From: CAKZKT01 sp034434235
Lineage (GTDB): Bacteria; Chloroflexota; Anaerolineae; CG2-30-64-16
Assembly: GCA_034434235.1 (NCBI GenBank)
Contig: DAOTZV010000089.1
Location: 1 to 62,316, forward strand
Length of the DNA stretch: 62,316 nt
Direction of reading: 5' to 3'
Made by a program: the position numbers and the translations under genes. The notes beneath the pieces were generated by a model. The model was not told the DNA's origin and did no database searches. It was given only the letters and a program-made list of their open reading frames with translations. Positions 8,559 to 16,511 of this stretch are shown one piece after another; position 1 is the stretch's first letter, and the number at the start of each line of letters is the position of its first letter.

Positions 8559-9278
8559 ATGGCGAAAAGAGCGCAGATGCCGAAGGCTTCGAGCGTGGGC
8601 CAGAAGGCGCGGACGGTCGCAAGACGACCTTCCGGCGCGCCCGTGGTGTTGTGGGTGGTGATCGGCGCGGTGGTGTTGGTGGTGATCGGCGTGATCTTGC
8701 TTCAGATGCAGTCCCTGAATCGGCCGGTTGCGACCAGCGGCCGCCTCACGGAGGGGACGAGCTGGGGCCCGGCCGATGCGCCGGTGAAGATCGTCGAGTA
8801 TGCGGACTTCGGATGCACCTATTGCCGGCTGTTCGCTTTGAACCAGGGGAAGCTCCTGCGAGAAGAGTACGAGAAGACAGGCAAGGTGCGGTTCGACTAC
8901 AAGAGCTTCATCATCGAAGGGCCGAACACGCGCGAGGCGGCCAATGCGGCCTATTGCGCGGCCGATCAGGGGCGATTCTGGGACTACTACGAGGTGCTCT
9001 TCAATCGTTCGGGTACCGGGCCGGTAGAAAGCGTTTTTTCGCGGACGGCGCTCAAGAACTACGCCGCGCAGATCGGCCTGGATACGGCCCAGTTCGGTCG
9101 TTGTGTAGATAGCGGGCAACACATCCCGGATGTCCAGGCGCAACATACGGAAGGCGCCCGGCTCGGCGTGCAGGCGACGCCGACCTTCTTCATCAACGGG
9201 CAGATCGTCCAGGGGGCGGCGCCCTACGAAGAGTTCAAGGCCATGATCGAGGCAACGCTCAAGTCGGTTGGCTCGTAA
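8559..9278 (+). CDS. Membrane-anchored DsbA-family thioredoxin
   Basis: This 239 aa protein has a basic N-terminus, one membrane anchor (about residues 28-52) and an extracytoplasmic thioredoxin fold with a four-helix insertion. The active site is YADFGCTYCRLF (C-T-Y-C), and the cis-Pro loop is QATPTFFINGQ. Members oxidise or isomerise disulfides in exported proteins (compare BdbD and DsbG-like proteins). The start at 8559 was chosen because AGAAGGA precedes it; the frame is open back to 8490. It has its own promoter and a structured leader, and a strong terminator follows at 9331. An oxidising partner could be the thioredoxin-VKOR fusion at 47.6-48.7 kb, but that is only inference. Confidence 0.88.
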   Translation: MAKRAQMPKASSVGQKARTVARRPSGAPVVLWVVIGAVVLVVIGVILLQMQSLNRPVATSGRLTEGTSWGPADAPVKIVEYADFGCTYCRLFALNQGKLLREEYEKTGKVRFDYKSFIIEGPNTREAANAAYCAADQGRFWDYYEVLFNRSGTGPVESVFSRTALKNYAAQIGLDTAQFGRCVDSGQHIPDVQAQHTEGARLGVQATPTFFINGQIVQGAAPYEEFKAMIEATLKSVGS

Positions 9279-9330
9279 AGCGTCGTGGCGCACGTTGCCA
9301 GCTTGCGCCTTCTTCAATCAACCCGGTCGT

Positions 9331-9373
9331 ACAGGGGCCAAAACGCAAACCGCGTTTGGCCTCTGTCGTTTTT
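9331..9373 (+). terminator. Rho-independent terminator of DsbA-like gene
   Basis: A 12-base stem (ACAGGGGCCAAA at 9331-9342 with TTTGGCCTCTGT at 9355-9366, one G-U pair) is followed by CGTTTTT. It lies 52 bases after the stop codon at 9278. Confidence 0.85.
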
Positions 9374-9478
9374 GCTAGTTTTATGCATTTTATTTGGTTT
9401 CGTGTAGTCATTACACTACAACCCATACAAAAAATCAACTTCTACAAACCTCCAAAAGTTTCATTACGCGCAATAAAC
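9374..9478. other. AT-rich, A/C-biased spacer with shared 17-mer
   Basis: About 105 bases without a reading frame, much richer in A+T than the surroundings. From 9412 onward the plus strand is rich in A and C and poor in G. TAGTCATTACACTACAA at 9405-9421 recurs with one mismatch at 26440-26456 (opposite strand) in the other AT-rich post-terminator spacer. A C-rich, G-poor transcript could serve as a Rho loading site; this is inference. Confidence 0.5.
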
Positions 9479-9514
9479 GACGTACCGGGCCCTTGAGAGG
9501 AGGCCCGGTACGTC
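9479..9514 (-). terminator. Hairpin terminator after MTA phosphorylase gene
   Basis: Perfect 13-base arms (9479-9491 and 9502-9514, core ACGTACCGGGCC) enclose a 10-base loop, 28 bases downstream of the minus-strand stop at 9542. On the minus strand it is followed by CGTTTATTG, a weak T tract. Being symmetrical, it may also stop transcription arriving from the plus strand. Confidence 0.65.
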
Positions 9515-9541
9515 ACGACGCGTAAACTCACAATGAATAGA

Positions 9542-10420
9542 TCACATGTACTTGCCGATCAATAGAGCCAAATGCGCCTTCACGGCAGGGGGAATGCGGC
9601 TGCGATCCGTGATGATCGCGTCGCGCAAGGCATCAGCGTAAGGGGAGGGGGGTGCGTCGTGCAACATGGCGACCGCGTTGACGACTGCGCTGCGGGCCAC
9701 GTCGGCATTGGCCAGCAACTGACGCACCACCATTTCGACCGTGACCGGCGCTTCGGTCTCGTGCCACACGTCGAAATCGGTCACATGCGCCATTGTCGCG
9801 TAGCTCATGCCGGCCTCGCGCGCCAGGAACGCCTCGGGCACTGCCGTCATGCCGATGATCGCGAAGCCCATTCGCTGGAAGAAGAGGCTCTCGGCCTTGG
9901 TGCTGAAGCGCGGGCCCTCGATGGTGACGAACGTGCCCCCGCGGTGTACTGTGTGGCCGGTCTGCTCTACGGCGCGGGCCAAAATCTCGCTTAAAGTCGC
10001 GCAAAACGGCTCGGCAACCGACACGTGTACGACGATTCCTCCGGTGCCGGCCTCCGGGTCGTCGAAGAAGCTCAGCGGCCGCAGCCGCGTGCGGTCGAAA
10101 ATCTGATCCGGAATAACGATGTCTCCCGGCCGATAAGTGGGTTGCAAGCTGCCGCACGCGCTGATCGAAATGAGGTATTCGACCCCAAGCATCTTGAACC
10201 CGTAGATGTTGGCCCGGCTGTTCAGCTGTGTCGGACTGATGCGATGTCCGCGGCCATGGCGCGGGAGAAAGGCGACCGGCTCTCCGCCGATCTTGCCGAC
10301 GATGTAGGCGTCGGATGGCGCGCCGAAGGGAGTATCCAGCCACACCTCGTGCACATCCGTGAGCTGGCGCATATCGTACACGCCACTGCCGCCGATGACT
10401 CCGATGCGAACCTTTTCCAT
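9542..10420 (-). CDS. mtnP: S-methyl-5'-thioadenosine phosphorylase
   Basis: The 292 aa cytoplasmic enzyme cleaves methylthioadenosine to adenine and methylthioribose-1-phosphate in methionine salvage. Nucleoside phosphorylase family motifs are all present: IGVIGGSGVYDM at the N-terminus, FLPRHGRGHRISP, the ISACGSL segment, and TIEGPRFSTKAES with the purine-site residues. The final DFDVWHE segment contributes to base recognition. The start was set at 10420 (MEKVRIG) with AAGGAA nine bases upstream; an in-frame ATG at 10429 and a TTG at 10444 are alternatives. It is the last gene of a three-gene minus-strand operon. Confidence 0.9.
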   Translation of the reverse strand: MEKVRIGVIGGSGVYDMRQLTDVHEVWLDTPFGAPSDAYIVGKIGGEPVAFLPRHGRGHRISPTQLNSRANIYGFKMLGVEYLISISACGSLQPTYRPGDIVIPDQIFDRTRLRPLSFFDDPEAGTGGIVVHVSVAEPFCATLSEILARAVEQTGHTVHRGGTFVTIEGPRFSTKAESLFFQRMGFAIIGMTAVPEAFLAREAGMSYATMAHVTDFDVWHETEAPVTVEMVVRQLLANADVARSAVVNAVAMLHDAPPSPYADALRDAIITDRSRIPPAVKAHLALLIGKYM

Positions 10421-10448
10421 GTTTTGCATTTCCTTTCCTTCCAATCGG

Positions 10449-11345
10449 CTACCAGGGCACGCCTGGACAGGTATCTACATGGGCATGGACGCCCAATCGC
10501 TTGATCATCCGCACGCGATCCCACGCCGTGTCCAGGATCCCGTCGTGGATCGCCCAGGAACGCCCGCGAACTGTATCGGCCAGCTCTGGCCGGCGAAAAG
10601 GCGATGACCCGTCGAGCAAGGCGCGCAGAGTGCCGTTTGGCGCAAAGCCCGCGGCAATCGCCTCCATGCGCTCTTGGCCGACCAGATAGCTGAAGCCGAA
10701 ACGCTCGAAGAGAACGGCCGTATGGTAATAAAGCGGCTGCACCACGAAGCTGGTGCGGTTTAGACATAGCATGAACGTCTCCATGCGCTCAAGCGCCTGA
10801 TCGAACTCGCCAAGCCCACGACGAATCTGGCCGGGCGCCAGACCGTGATTCATGGCTTCGATCTCGGCCGCGATGTTGCGCCGTGCAACGCCGCGCAGGG
10901 TCGGCTGGCCGTCGGGCATGATATCTATGTCGTAGCGAGGCCCCAGTGGATCCTGAAGCGTCAGCCAGTTCACCTCGATCTGATTGTACGGCGTGTCGCT
11001 GATCTCGATCTCAACCATCGGATCGCGGGCGTCTCCGCGATGATAGATCTCGAGCCTCATGCTCTGTTCGGAAGCCGCAAAAGTCGTGCGGATCACCGGC
11101 AGGCCCTGCGGATCGAGCAACGTAACGGGATCAACCCCGAACTGCACCAGCCGGCCGATCGGCAAGAAGATGCGCAGCAGAAGCCGCTGTCGTTCCGGCT
11201 CCCAGTGCATGACTTCTCGCAAGGCGATCGGCCGCGCGTCGGCACGAGTCCAGGCCGATGCATCGAGCCGCGGCTCATCGGATCGAGGAGGCGCCTTGGC
11301 GCCAACGTTGGCGGAAAGACTCGGCAGGCGTACGAGATCGTTCAT
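10449..11345 (-). CDS. Conserved-looking protein of unknown function
   Basis: I do not recognise this 298 aa protein. It is predicted to be soluble with no signal peptide. The first half, after a polar tail, looks beta-rich (WEPERQRLLLRIFLPIGRLVQFGV; MRLEIYHRGD; MVEIEISDTPYNQIEVNWLTL); the second half looks helical (LGEFDQALERMETFMLCLNR; YYHTAVLFERFGFSYLVGQERM) and ends in HVDTCPGVPW. It starts with ATGA overlapping the stop of the phosphatase gene and ends 28 bases before the MTA phosphorylase start, so it is co-expressed with both. A link to sulfur or nucleotide salvage is suggested by position only. Confidence 0.7.
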   Translation of the reverse strand: MNDLVRLPSLSANVGAKAPPRSDEPRLDASAWTRADARPIALREVMHWEPERQRLLLRIFLPIGRLVQFGVDPVTLLDPQGLPVIRTTFAASEQSMRLEIYHRGDARDPMVEIEISDTPYNQIEVNWLTLQDPLGPRYDIDIMPDGQPTLRGVARRNIAAEIEAMNHGLAPGQIRRGLGEFDQALERMETFMLCLNRTSFVVQPLYYHTAVLFERFGFSYLVGQERMEAIAAGFAPNGTLRALLDGSSPFRRPELADTVRGRSWAIHDGILDTAWDRVRMIKRLGVHAHVDTCPGVPW

Positions 11346-12244
11346 GGAAAGCCAAAATCGGGTTCAACGCCGGCCTCGTCGAGCACCTGGCCGACCGCCT
11401 CGACGAGCTGGCGATGCGCCACGCCGTTGCTGGCGATCAGGCCGAAGCGCCGGAAGACGTCCGGCTGGTTGTATGACAATGGCCGGTTCCAGCAGTCGGT
11501 CATGACGCCGCCAGCTTCACGCAAAATGACCTCTGGCGCGCAGGTGTCCCACTCGCGCGTGCCCGGATTGGGATGAATATAACAATCGGCCTGACGACGA
11601 GCGATCAGTCCGATTTTCAGGCCAACGCTCCCCACCTCGCGCACTTTCTGGATGCCGAGATGGGCGATGATGGCATCTAGCAGAGGCGGCCGATGCGAAC
11701 GACTGGCCACCATGCGAAACCGTCGGATGTCCTTTTCCTTCGAGACCCGCAGCGGAAAGCGCTCGCCGAACTGCTCGACGAACGCGCCCGCGCCCAGCGC
11801 GGCGCCGTAGAGCACATCGTCCACCGGCTGATAAACGACGCCGACGACCGGCATGTGATCTTGTGCCAGCCCGATCATGATGCAGAACTCGCCGTTGCGG
11901 GCGATGAACTCCAGCGTGCCATCGAGCGGATCAATAATCCAGACGCGACGCTTGCTGAGCCGCGCCGGATCGTCCTTTGATTCCTCGGCCAGGATACCGT
12001 CTTCGGGAAAAGCCTGGCCGAGCTGTTTGACCAGGTAAGCGTTGACGGCCCGATCGGCCTCGGTGACGGGTTCGGTGGGATCTTTCCACCGAATTGTCGG
12101 CGAGACCTGGTAGAAGGTCTTGACGATCTCGCCGGCCTCACGAGCCAGGCGAATGGCAATCGCCAGCTCGTCCGCGAACGACCGACCGGTCAGTAATGGC
12201 GATTCGTTGGGAACAGTAACCAAAGCGCTCTCTCTTGGACGCAA
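11342..12244 (-). CDS. Inositol monophosphatase/CysQ-type phosphatase
   Basis: The 300 aa protein belongs to the Mg2+-dependent, Li+-sensitive phosphatase superfamily. Motif A is WIIDPLDGTLEFIARNG, close to the DPLDGTxEF of 3'(2'),5'-bisphosphate nucleotidases (CysQ); the upstream Glu (ILAEES) and the C-terminal REWDTCAPEVILREAGG metal-binding motif are present. CysQ removes 3'-phosphoadenosine 5'-phosphate left by sulfate assimilation; other members act on inositol or fructose bisphosphates, so the substrate stays open. The start is uncertain: there is no usable ATG, and TTG at 12244 or at 12223 must serve. It is the first gene after the promoter at 12277-12305. Confidence 0.82.
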   Translation of the reverse strand: MRPRESALVTVPNESPLLTGRSFADELAIAIRLAREAGEIVKTFYQVSPTIRWKDPTEPVTEADRAVNAYLVKQLGQAFPEDGILAEESKDDPARLSKRRVWIIDPLDGTLEFIARNGEFCIMIGLAQDHMPVVGVVYQPVDDVLYGAALGAGAFVEQFGERFPLRVSKEKDIRRFRMVASRSHRPPLLDAIIAHLGIQKVREVGSVGLKIGLIARRQADCYIHPNPGTREWDTCAPEVILREAGGVMTDCWNRPLSYNQPDVFRRFGLIASNGVAHRQLVEAVGQVLDEAGVEPDFGFP

Positions 12245-12276
12245 GATTGATCTGATGTCGCATGGCGACGCACCCG

Positions 12277-12305
12277 ATCATAGCACGATGTTTCAGGATC
12301 GTCAA
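12277..12305 (-). promoter_or_regulatory. Sigma-70-type promoter of phosphatase-mtnP operon
   Basis: On the minus strand TTGACG (complement of 12300-12305), 17 bases and TATGAT (complement of 12277-12282) are seen. Transcription would begin near 12270, about 26 bases before the TTG at 12244. Confidence 0.7.
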
Positions 12306-12368
12306 CGCGGAGAGGCCGGAAGCAGCAATTCCAAATGTGGACTTGGTGGAGGCTACGGCGCACTGCTT

Positions 12369-12400
12369 GGGTAGCCCGGCGATTGATCGCCGGGCTACCC
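12369..12400. repeat. Dispersed palindrome, GGGTAGCCCGGCGAT arms
   Basis: Perfect 15-base arms at 12369-12383 and 12386-12400 are separated by two bases. The layout (GTAG-nnCGGCGA, short centre, mirror) resembles the palindromes at 16339-16393 and 22366-22397. Confidence 0.7.
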
Positions 12401-12467
12401 CGCCGGACGCACAGCGCGCCGGAAACGCGCTCGGTAAGTTTGGATGGAAGGAATGGCTGGATTGGAA

Positions 12468-12539
12468 GCTGAAGGGCTGAAGGCTGGAAGCTGGAAGCTG
12501 GAAGCTGGAAATAAGTATTGAGCTTCCAGCTTCCAGCAA
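12468..12539. repeat. Degenerate heptamer repeat with inverted arm
   Basis: Four copies of GCTGGAA-type heptamers (about 12483-12511) are followed, after a 12-base AT-rich spacer, by two copies of the complementary GCTTCCA unit ending at about 12538. The transcript could fold into a long hairpin just past the 3' end of tmRNA. The 299 bases between the phosphatase gene and tmRNA otherwise hold only the promoter and palindrome listed here. Confidence 0.7.
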
Positions 12540-12543
12540 CGTG

Positions 12544-12955
12544 TGGAGATGCCGGGAGTCGAACCCGGGTCCGAAACAAACGACCGCAAGCGTCTACAAG
12601 CTTAGCCACTGCTTAGCGCTTCGCCGGACGGTCCGACAGTGGCCACCGTCCACTAGCCCGGCTAGCCGAGATTCTTAAGCCCGCTTATCGGCGTCTGCGG
12701 GCCGCACCTTACGGTCTATGACGATGCTCTGCGACGCCGCCTGGCCCCATCGCAGGCACCGTGGTCACCCTCGGGCGACCAGTTTGTTTGCTACCTCTCC
12801 GTTACGCGGCCATTGCGAGCGCGTTGGCGCGAGCGGAGGGGAAGACAAACGCATTGGTGCTTTTGGCACTTGTGTTTTTGCTCTGGATTTACGAGGTGAG
12901 AGCGCCTCGGCTTGCAGCTCACGACCCATTTGCCCCGTCGAAACCAGTCATCCCC
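12544..12955 (-). ncRNA. ssrA: Transfer-messenger RNA (tmRNA)
   Basis: The 5' end GGGGATGACTGGTTTCGACG (from 12955) and the T-arm/acceptor end near 12545-12572 (GGGTTCGACTCCCGG, then CATCTCC) are unmistakable. The acceptor stem pairs GGGGATG with CATCTCC, with an A discriminator at 12544; the CCA is not encoded. The tag frame occupies about 12802-12882 and ends in TAA at 12802-12804. The predicted tag is long (about 24-26 residues), with the C-terminus ANALAMAA, the non-polar end expected for proteolysis. The exact resume codon is uncertain (AGC or AAA at 12880-12875). At 412 nt it is longer than usual. smpB lies upstream on the same strand. tmRNA rescues stalled ribosomes and tags the incomplete protein. 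Confidence 0.95.
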
Positions 12956-12967
12956 TTGACGGTTTTT

Positions 12968-12996
12968 ACTATAGCACAAACCTGCATTCTACGCAA
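12968..12996 (-). promoter_or_regulatory. Promoter of tmRNA gene
   Basis: TTGCGT (complement of 12991-12996), 17 bases and TATAGT (complement of 12968-12973) lie 13 bases upstream of the mature tmRNA 5' end. tmRNA therefore need not depend on transcription from smpB. Confidence 0.65.
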
Positions 12997-13010
12997 GTCC
13001 CAATCCAACG

Positions 13011-13158
13011 CCATCCGTGGCCTCCGTGGCCGCATCCGTGTCGTGTGATCGCCCGACACGGAGAACACGGAGGCCGCGGATCACGAGACGCGTGGCGCCA
13101 CATGGGCCACGACCACCGCAATGCCATCCGTGGCCTCCGTGGCCGCATCCGTGTCGTG
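13011..13158. repeat. Dispersed CACGGATG/CCACGGAGG repeat, two cores
   Basis: A 35-base core (begins CCATCCGTGGCCTCCGTGG, ends CATCCGTGTCGTG) occurs identically at 13011-13045 and 13124-13158. The bases between carry an inverted, diverged copy (13050-13080) and a GCGTGGCGCCACATG segment. Related copies are at 51595-51795 and 62195-62300. It fills the gap between the tmRNA promoter and smpB. Confidence 0.8.
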
Positions 13159-13164
13159 CCCGCG

Positions 13165-13644
13165 TCACTCTTGCTCCCACTCCTTGATCGTCCGACGCAG
13201 CTCGCGATCGGCATCTCGCTCGGCGATCGCATCCTTCTTGTCGTAAAGCCGCTTGCCGCGCACCAACGCGATCTCCACCTTGGCGCGGCCATCCTTCAGA
13301 TACATCTTGAGCGGCACGATCGTCCAGCCGCGTTCCGACACCTTGCTCTGGAGCTTCCTGATCTCCTGCCGATGGAGCAACAGCTTGCGATCGCGGCGCG
13401 GCTCGTGATTCTCGCGATTGCCGAAATCGTAGGGCGAAATATGGACGTTGACCAGCCATGCCTCGCCCTGGCGGATCTGCACAAAGCCGTCGCGCAGGTT
13501 GACCCGACCGGCGCGTACCGACTTGATCTCGGTGCCGGTCAAAACGATGCCGGCCTCGTAAGTGTCTTCCAGAAAGTAATCATGGTAAGCCTTACGGTTG
13601 GACGCAACGACCTTGCCCTCTTCGCCGGCGCTTTTTCGGGACAC
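13165..13644 (-). CDS. smpB: SsrA-binding protein SmpB
   Basis: The 159 aa basic protein binds the tRNA-like domain of tmRNA and brings it to stalled ribosomes. Family features are the N-terminal NRKAYHDYFLEDTYEAGIVL, GTEIKSVRAGRVNLRDGFV, HISPY and the decoding-centre tail GKRLYDKKDAIAERDADRELRR. The start is GTG at 13644 with GGAGG five bases upstream. It lies 209 bases upstream of ssrA on the same strand, a common pairing, and 31 bases downstream of an S41 protease gene. Confidence 0.95.
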   Translation of the reverse strand: MSRKSAGEEGKVVASNRKAYHDYFLEDTYEAGIVLTGTEIKSVRAGRVNLRDGFVQIRQGEAWLVNVHISPYDFGNRENHEPRRDRKLLLHRQEIRKLQSKVSERGWTIVPLKMYLKDGRAKVEIALVRGKRLYDKKDAIAERDADRELRRTIKEWEQE

Positions 13645-13675
13645 GGGGACCTCCAGCTATCGGCACGTACTACTT

Positions 13676-15088
13676 TCATTTCTTCTCGAGCAGATATTGC
13701 ACTGCCCGGTCGAGCTGCGGATCGCGATTGGCGGCCGCGTCCTCTTTGGTGAGCGACACCTTGACATCCGGTTCGAGCCCGGTGCCATGGATACCGCGGC
13801 CCTTCGGTGTAAACCAATGCGCGATCGTCACCCGAAGCTGCGAACCATCGCTCAACGTATTGGGCAACTGGACCGATCCCTTGCCGAACGTCTTCTCGCC
13901 GATCAGCACGCCGGTGCCGGCATCCTGGATCGCGCCGGCGACGATCTCCGATGCGCTGGCGCTGCCGCCATCTACCAGCACGACCAGGGGAGTGGAACCC
14001 AACAGGTAGCGGCCCGTTCGATTGTACACTTTCTCGGAGCCATCCTTGGTGCGTTCGATCAGGATCGGGCCGTCCGGCACGAAATAACTGCCGATCCGCA
14101 CGGCCGCATCGAGCAGGCCACCCGGATTCCCGCGCAGGTCGAGGATGAGGCCGGTTGGCCTGGTTGCCAGCGCCTTGTTGAGCGCATCGGCCAGGCGATT
14201 CGGCGCGATGCTGCTGAACTCGCTCAGCGCCACATATTGTATTTTGCCGTTGGCCAACGTCTTGGTCTCGACGACCGGTATCTCGATTCGCGCCCGGGTC
14301 ACTGTCACATCGAACGGCTGCTCCTGGCCGCGGCGGATGGTCAAGACGACCCTGGTGTCGCGCGGGCCCCGAATCAGACTGATGGCCTCCAACAAACTCA
14401 ACTTGGTGATGTCCTTGCCATCTACCGCGATGATCACATCGCCGGGGCGCAGCCCGGCCTTTTCGGCCGGCTGATTGGGGAAGAGATAGCGCAGGCGCAC
14501 GCCGCCCCCTTCGGCCAGCTCCACCTGCGCGCCGATCCCTTCGAAGCTGCCCTCCATGTCCGAGTTGAAGAGCGCCGCGCTTTTCGGATCTACGAAGGCG
14601 GTATGTTGATCGCCGAGCCGCTCCACGATCCCCCGGATGGCATTATAAGTCACCTCCTTGCCCTGGGGCAGGTCGCCGTAGAACTGCTTCTGGAGAATGC
14701 CCCAGACCTCGCGGATCAGTGCTTCGTCCACGGGGTCCTCGTCGCGGCCGGCGACGGCGGCAGGTGAAGGCCTGGGCGCCGGCGTTGGCGTTGCACTGGG
14801 CATCGGTGCGGTTGGGGCCACGGGGGTGGCTGGCGCAGGCGAGGAGGTACGGGGCGGTTCGGTTGGGCCCTCCGCAGTGGGAGCGATCGCTGGCGCGGCC
14901 GGTGCAGCCGTGGGGGCCGCCTGAACGGCCGCGGCGGGCGCCGATCGAGCGACCGCGCTCGCCACGCCCGCGCTGTAACCGGCGCCAAAGGCAGTGGTCA
15001 CCAGGATCAGGGCGACCACGAGACCGATGAATAACTTCACCAGGCTTACCGATAAACTGTCTTGTCGCATTTTCTTTGCCCTATTCAT
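13676..15088 (-). CDS. S41 C-terminal processing protease (Prc/CtpA type)
   Basis: This 470 aa exported protease has a membrane anchor near residues 15-38 and an Ala/Pro/Thr-rich linker to about residue 110. An S41 domain follows with an embedded PDZ (EGIGAQVEL; AGLRPGDVIIAVDG). The catalytic Ser is in DGGSASASEIVAGA and the Lys in IGEKTFGKGSVQ. Such enzymes cut proteins from non-polar C-termini outside the cytoplasm. The start was set at 15088 (ATG preceded by AGGTG); the in-frame ATG at 15070 is possible. It is a tandem paralogue of the next gene and is co-directional with smpB and tmRNA. Confidence 0.9.
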   Translation of the reverse strand: MNRAKKMRQDSLSVSLVKLFIGLVVALILVTTAFGAGYSAGVASAVARSAPAAAVQAAPTAAPAAPAIAPTAEGPTEPPRTSSPAPATPVAPTAPMPSATPTPAPRPSPAAVAGRDEDPVDEALIREVWGILQKQFYGDLPQGKEVTYNAIRGIVERLGDQHTAFVDPKSAALFNSDMEGSFEGIGAQVELAEGGGVRLRYLFPNQPAEKAGLRPGDVIIAVDGKDITKLSLLEAISLIRGPRDTRVVLTIRRGQEQPFDVTVTRARIEIPVVETKTLANGKIQYVALSEFSSIAPNRLADALNKALATRPTGLILDLRGNPGGLLDAAVRIGSYFVPDGPILIERTKDGSEKVYNRTGRYLLGSTPLVVLVDGGSASASEIVAGAIQDAGTGVLIGEKTFGKGSVQLPNTLSDGSQLRVTIAHWFTPKGRGIHGTGLEPDVKVSLTKEDAAANRDPQLDRAVQYLLEKK

Positions 15089-15134
15089 GAAATAATACAC
15101 CTGGCGATCCATCCGGCCGGGGCAGGGGAGGGGG

Positions 15135-16322
15135 CTATCGCTTCTCGCGCAACCACTCCTGCGCCCGGACCAACTGTGGATCGCGGCCCGCCTCCCGATC
15201 GGCCGCCGAGATGTTCACCGGCACATCGGGCGTCAGGCCGACCTTGTCGATCTGATGACGGGCCGGCGTCAGCCAGCGCGCCACCGTCACATGCAGGGAA
15301 GAGCCATCGGCCAGCTCGTGGACTTCCTGCACCGATCCCTTCCCATAAGTCTTCTCGCCGATCAGCACGCCGCGGCCGGCATCTCGCAACGCACCGGCGA
15401 CGATTTCCGCAGCACTGGCCGTGCTTGCATCCACCAGGATGGCCAGCGGCCAACGCTGCGCCGGGCTATCCACCCGCTTGACCGCATAGAAACGTTCTTG
15501 CCCGCCGCGCCGCGTCTCGTAAAGCACCACGCCGTCGGCCAGGAAACGGCTGGCCACATCCACGGCCGTCTCGACCAGGCCGCCGCCGTTCCCGCGCAGG
15601 TCGAGCACCAGCCGGTTGACCCCTTGGGCGGCGAGCTCGTTAAGGCCAGTCTGTAGCTCCTGATCGGTGCGCTCGCCGAAGATGGATATCTTGACATAAC
15701 CAATGGCGTCTTCGCCCAACACCCGCCATTCAACGCTGGGCACCTCGATCCGCTCGCGCACCACGACGATATCGAACGGCTCCGCCACGCCTTTCCGACG
15801 CAACGTCAGGCGGACCTTGGTGCCTTCGTCGCCGCGGATCAGGTCCACGACGTCGCGCACCGGCATATCGGCCGTAATCGGCTGGCCATCCACGGCCAGG
15901 AGGATATCGCCGTCCTGGACCCCGGCGCGGGCGGCCGGCCGATCGCGCATGACCGCCAGTACGAGGGCGCCGGATGCGTCGCGGCTCAGCGTCGCGCCGA
16001 TGCCGCCGAAATGTCCCCGGATCTCGTCTCGCTCCAGACGTCGCGGCGCCGGCTCCAGGAAGGTCGTGTATGGGTCCTTGTAGGAACCGACCAGCCCGCG
16101 TATCGCACCGTAAAGCTGGGCCCGGTCGTCCGGAATGTCGCCGACGAAGCGGCTTTTCAGCAGCTCGCGTACCTGGCGGAGCAAGCCGAGGTCATCGGCG
16201 GCGCGCTCCGCCGCTCCGGATGCCCGCCAGGTGCCCGCCAGGTAGCCACCCCAGAATGTTGCGCTCAGAAGGACGACCAGGGCGAAAAAGATTATAACAT
16301 ATCTGGATTGACGTATCTGCAA
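15135..16322 (-). CDS. S41 C-terminal processing protease (second copy)
   Basis: The 395 aa protein has an N-terminal anchor (about residues 8-30), an immediate S41 N-terminal helical region, a PDZ domain (GIGATLSRDASGALVLAVM; AGVQDGDILLAVDG) and the protease core with Ser in DASTASAAEIVAGA and Lys in IGEKTYGKGSVQE. It lacks the long linker of its neighbour, with which it shares most motifs, so the pair looks like an old tandem duplication. The two genes are 46 bases apart. Both should act on the outer face of the membrane. Confidence 0.9.
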   Translation of the reverse strand: MQIRQSRYVIIFFALVVLLSATFWGGYLAGTWRASGAAERAADDLGLLRQVRELLKSRFVGDIPDDRAQLYGAIRGLVGSYKDPYTTFLEPAPRRLERDEIRGHFGGIGATLSRDASGALVLAVMRDRPAARAGVQDGDILLAVDGQPITADMPVRDVVDLIRGDEGTKVRLTLRRKGVAEPFDIVVVRERIEVPSVEWRVLGEDAIGYVKISIFGERTDQELQTGLNELAAQGVNRLVLDLRGNGGGLVETAVDVASRFLADGVVLYETRRGGQERFYAVKRVDSPAQRWPLAILVDASTASAAEIVAGALRDAGRGVLIGEKTYGKGSVQEVHELADGSSLHVTVARWLTPARHQIDKVGLTPDVPVNISAADREAGRDPQLVRAQEWLREKR

Positions 16323-16511
16323 GCGCGTATCCTAAATCGTAAGGCGAAATTGATTTCGCCGTCGCATGTAAGGCGAAATCAATTTCGCCTTACGGAGAAG
16401 CAGACGAGGCGAATCGAAAGCATTATGTCGAGTCTTTTGGTCCATCACGCCGTTAGTCTACATAACATCTATAGTGTGAACATCGTGTGCAGTACCAACG
16501 ACATGACATAA
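16323..16511. repeat. Intergenic gap with GTAAGGCGAAAT palindromes
   Basis: The 189-base gap between hflX and the S41 gene contains a palindrome at 16368-16393 (12-base arms GTAAGGCGAAAT and complement, two-base loop) and a partial copy at 16339-16360. The rest (16394-16511) is AT-richer and shows no gene or clear promoter. The arm shares GTA-GGCGA with the palindrome at 22366-22397. Confidence 0.7.

Noticed and set aside
12545..12575. tRNA-like T-arm and acceptor end
   Set aside because: It looks like the 3' end of a tRNA but belongs to tmRNA; no anticodon arm is present upstream at tRNA distance.
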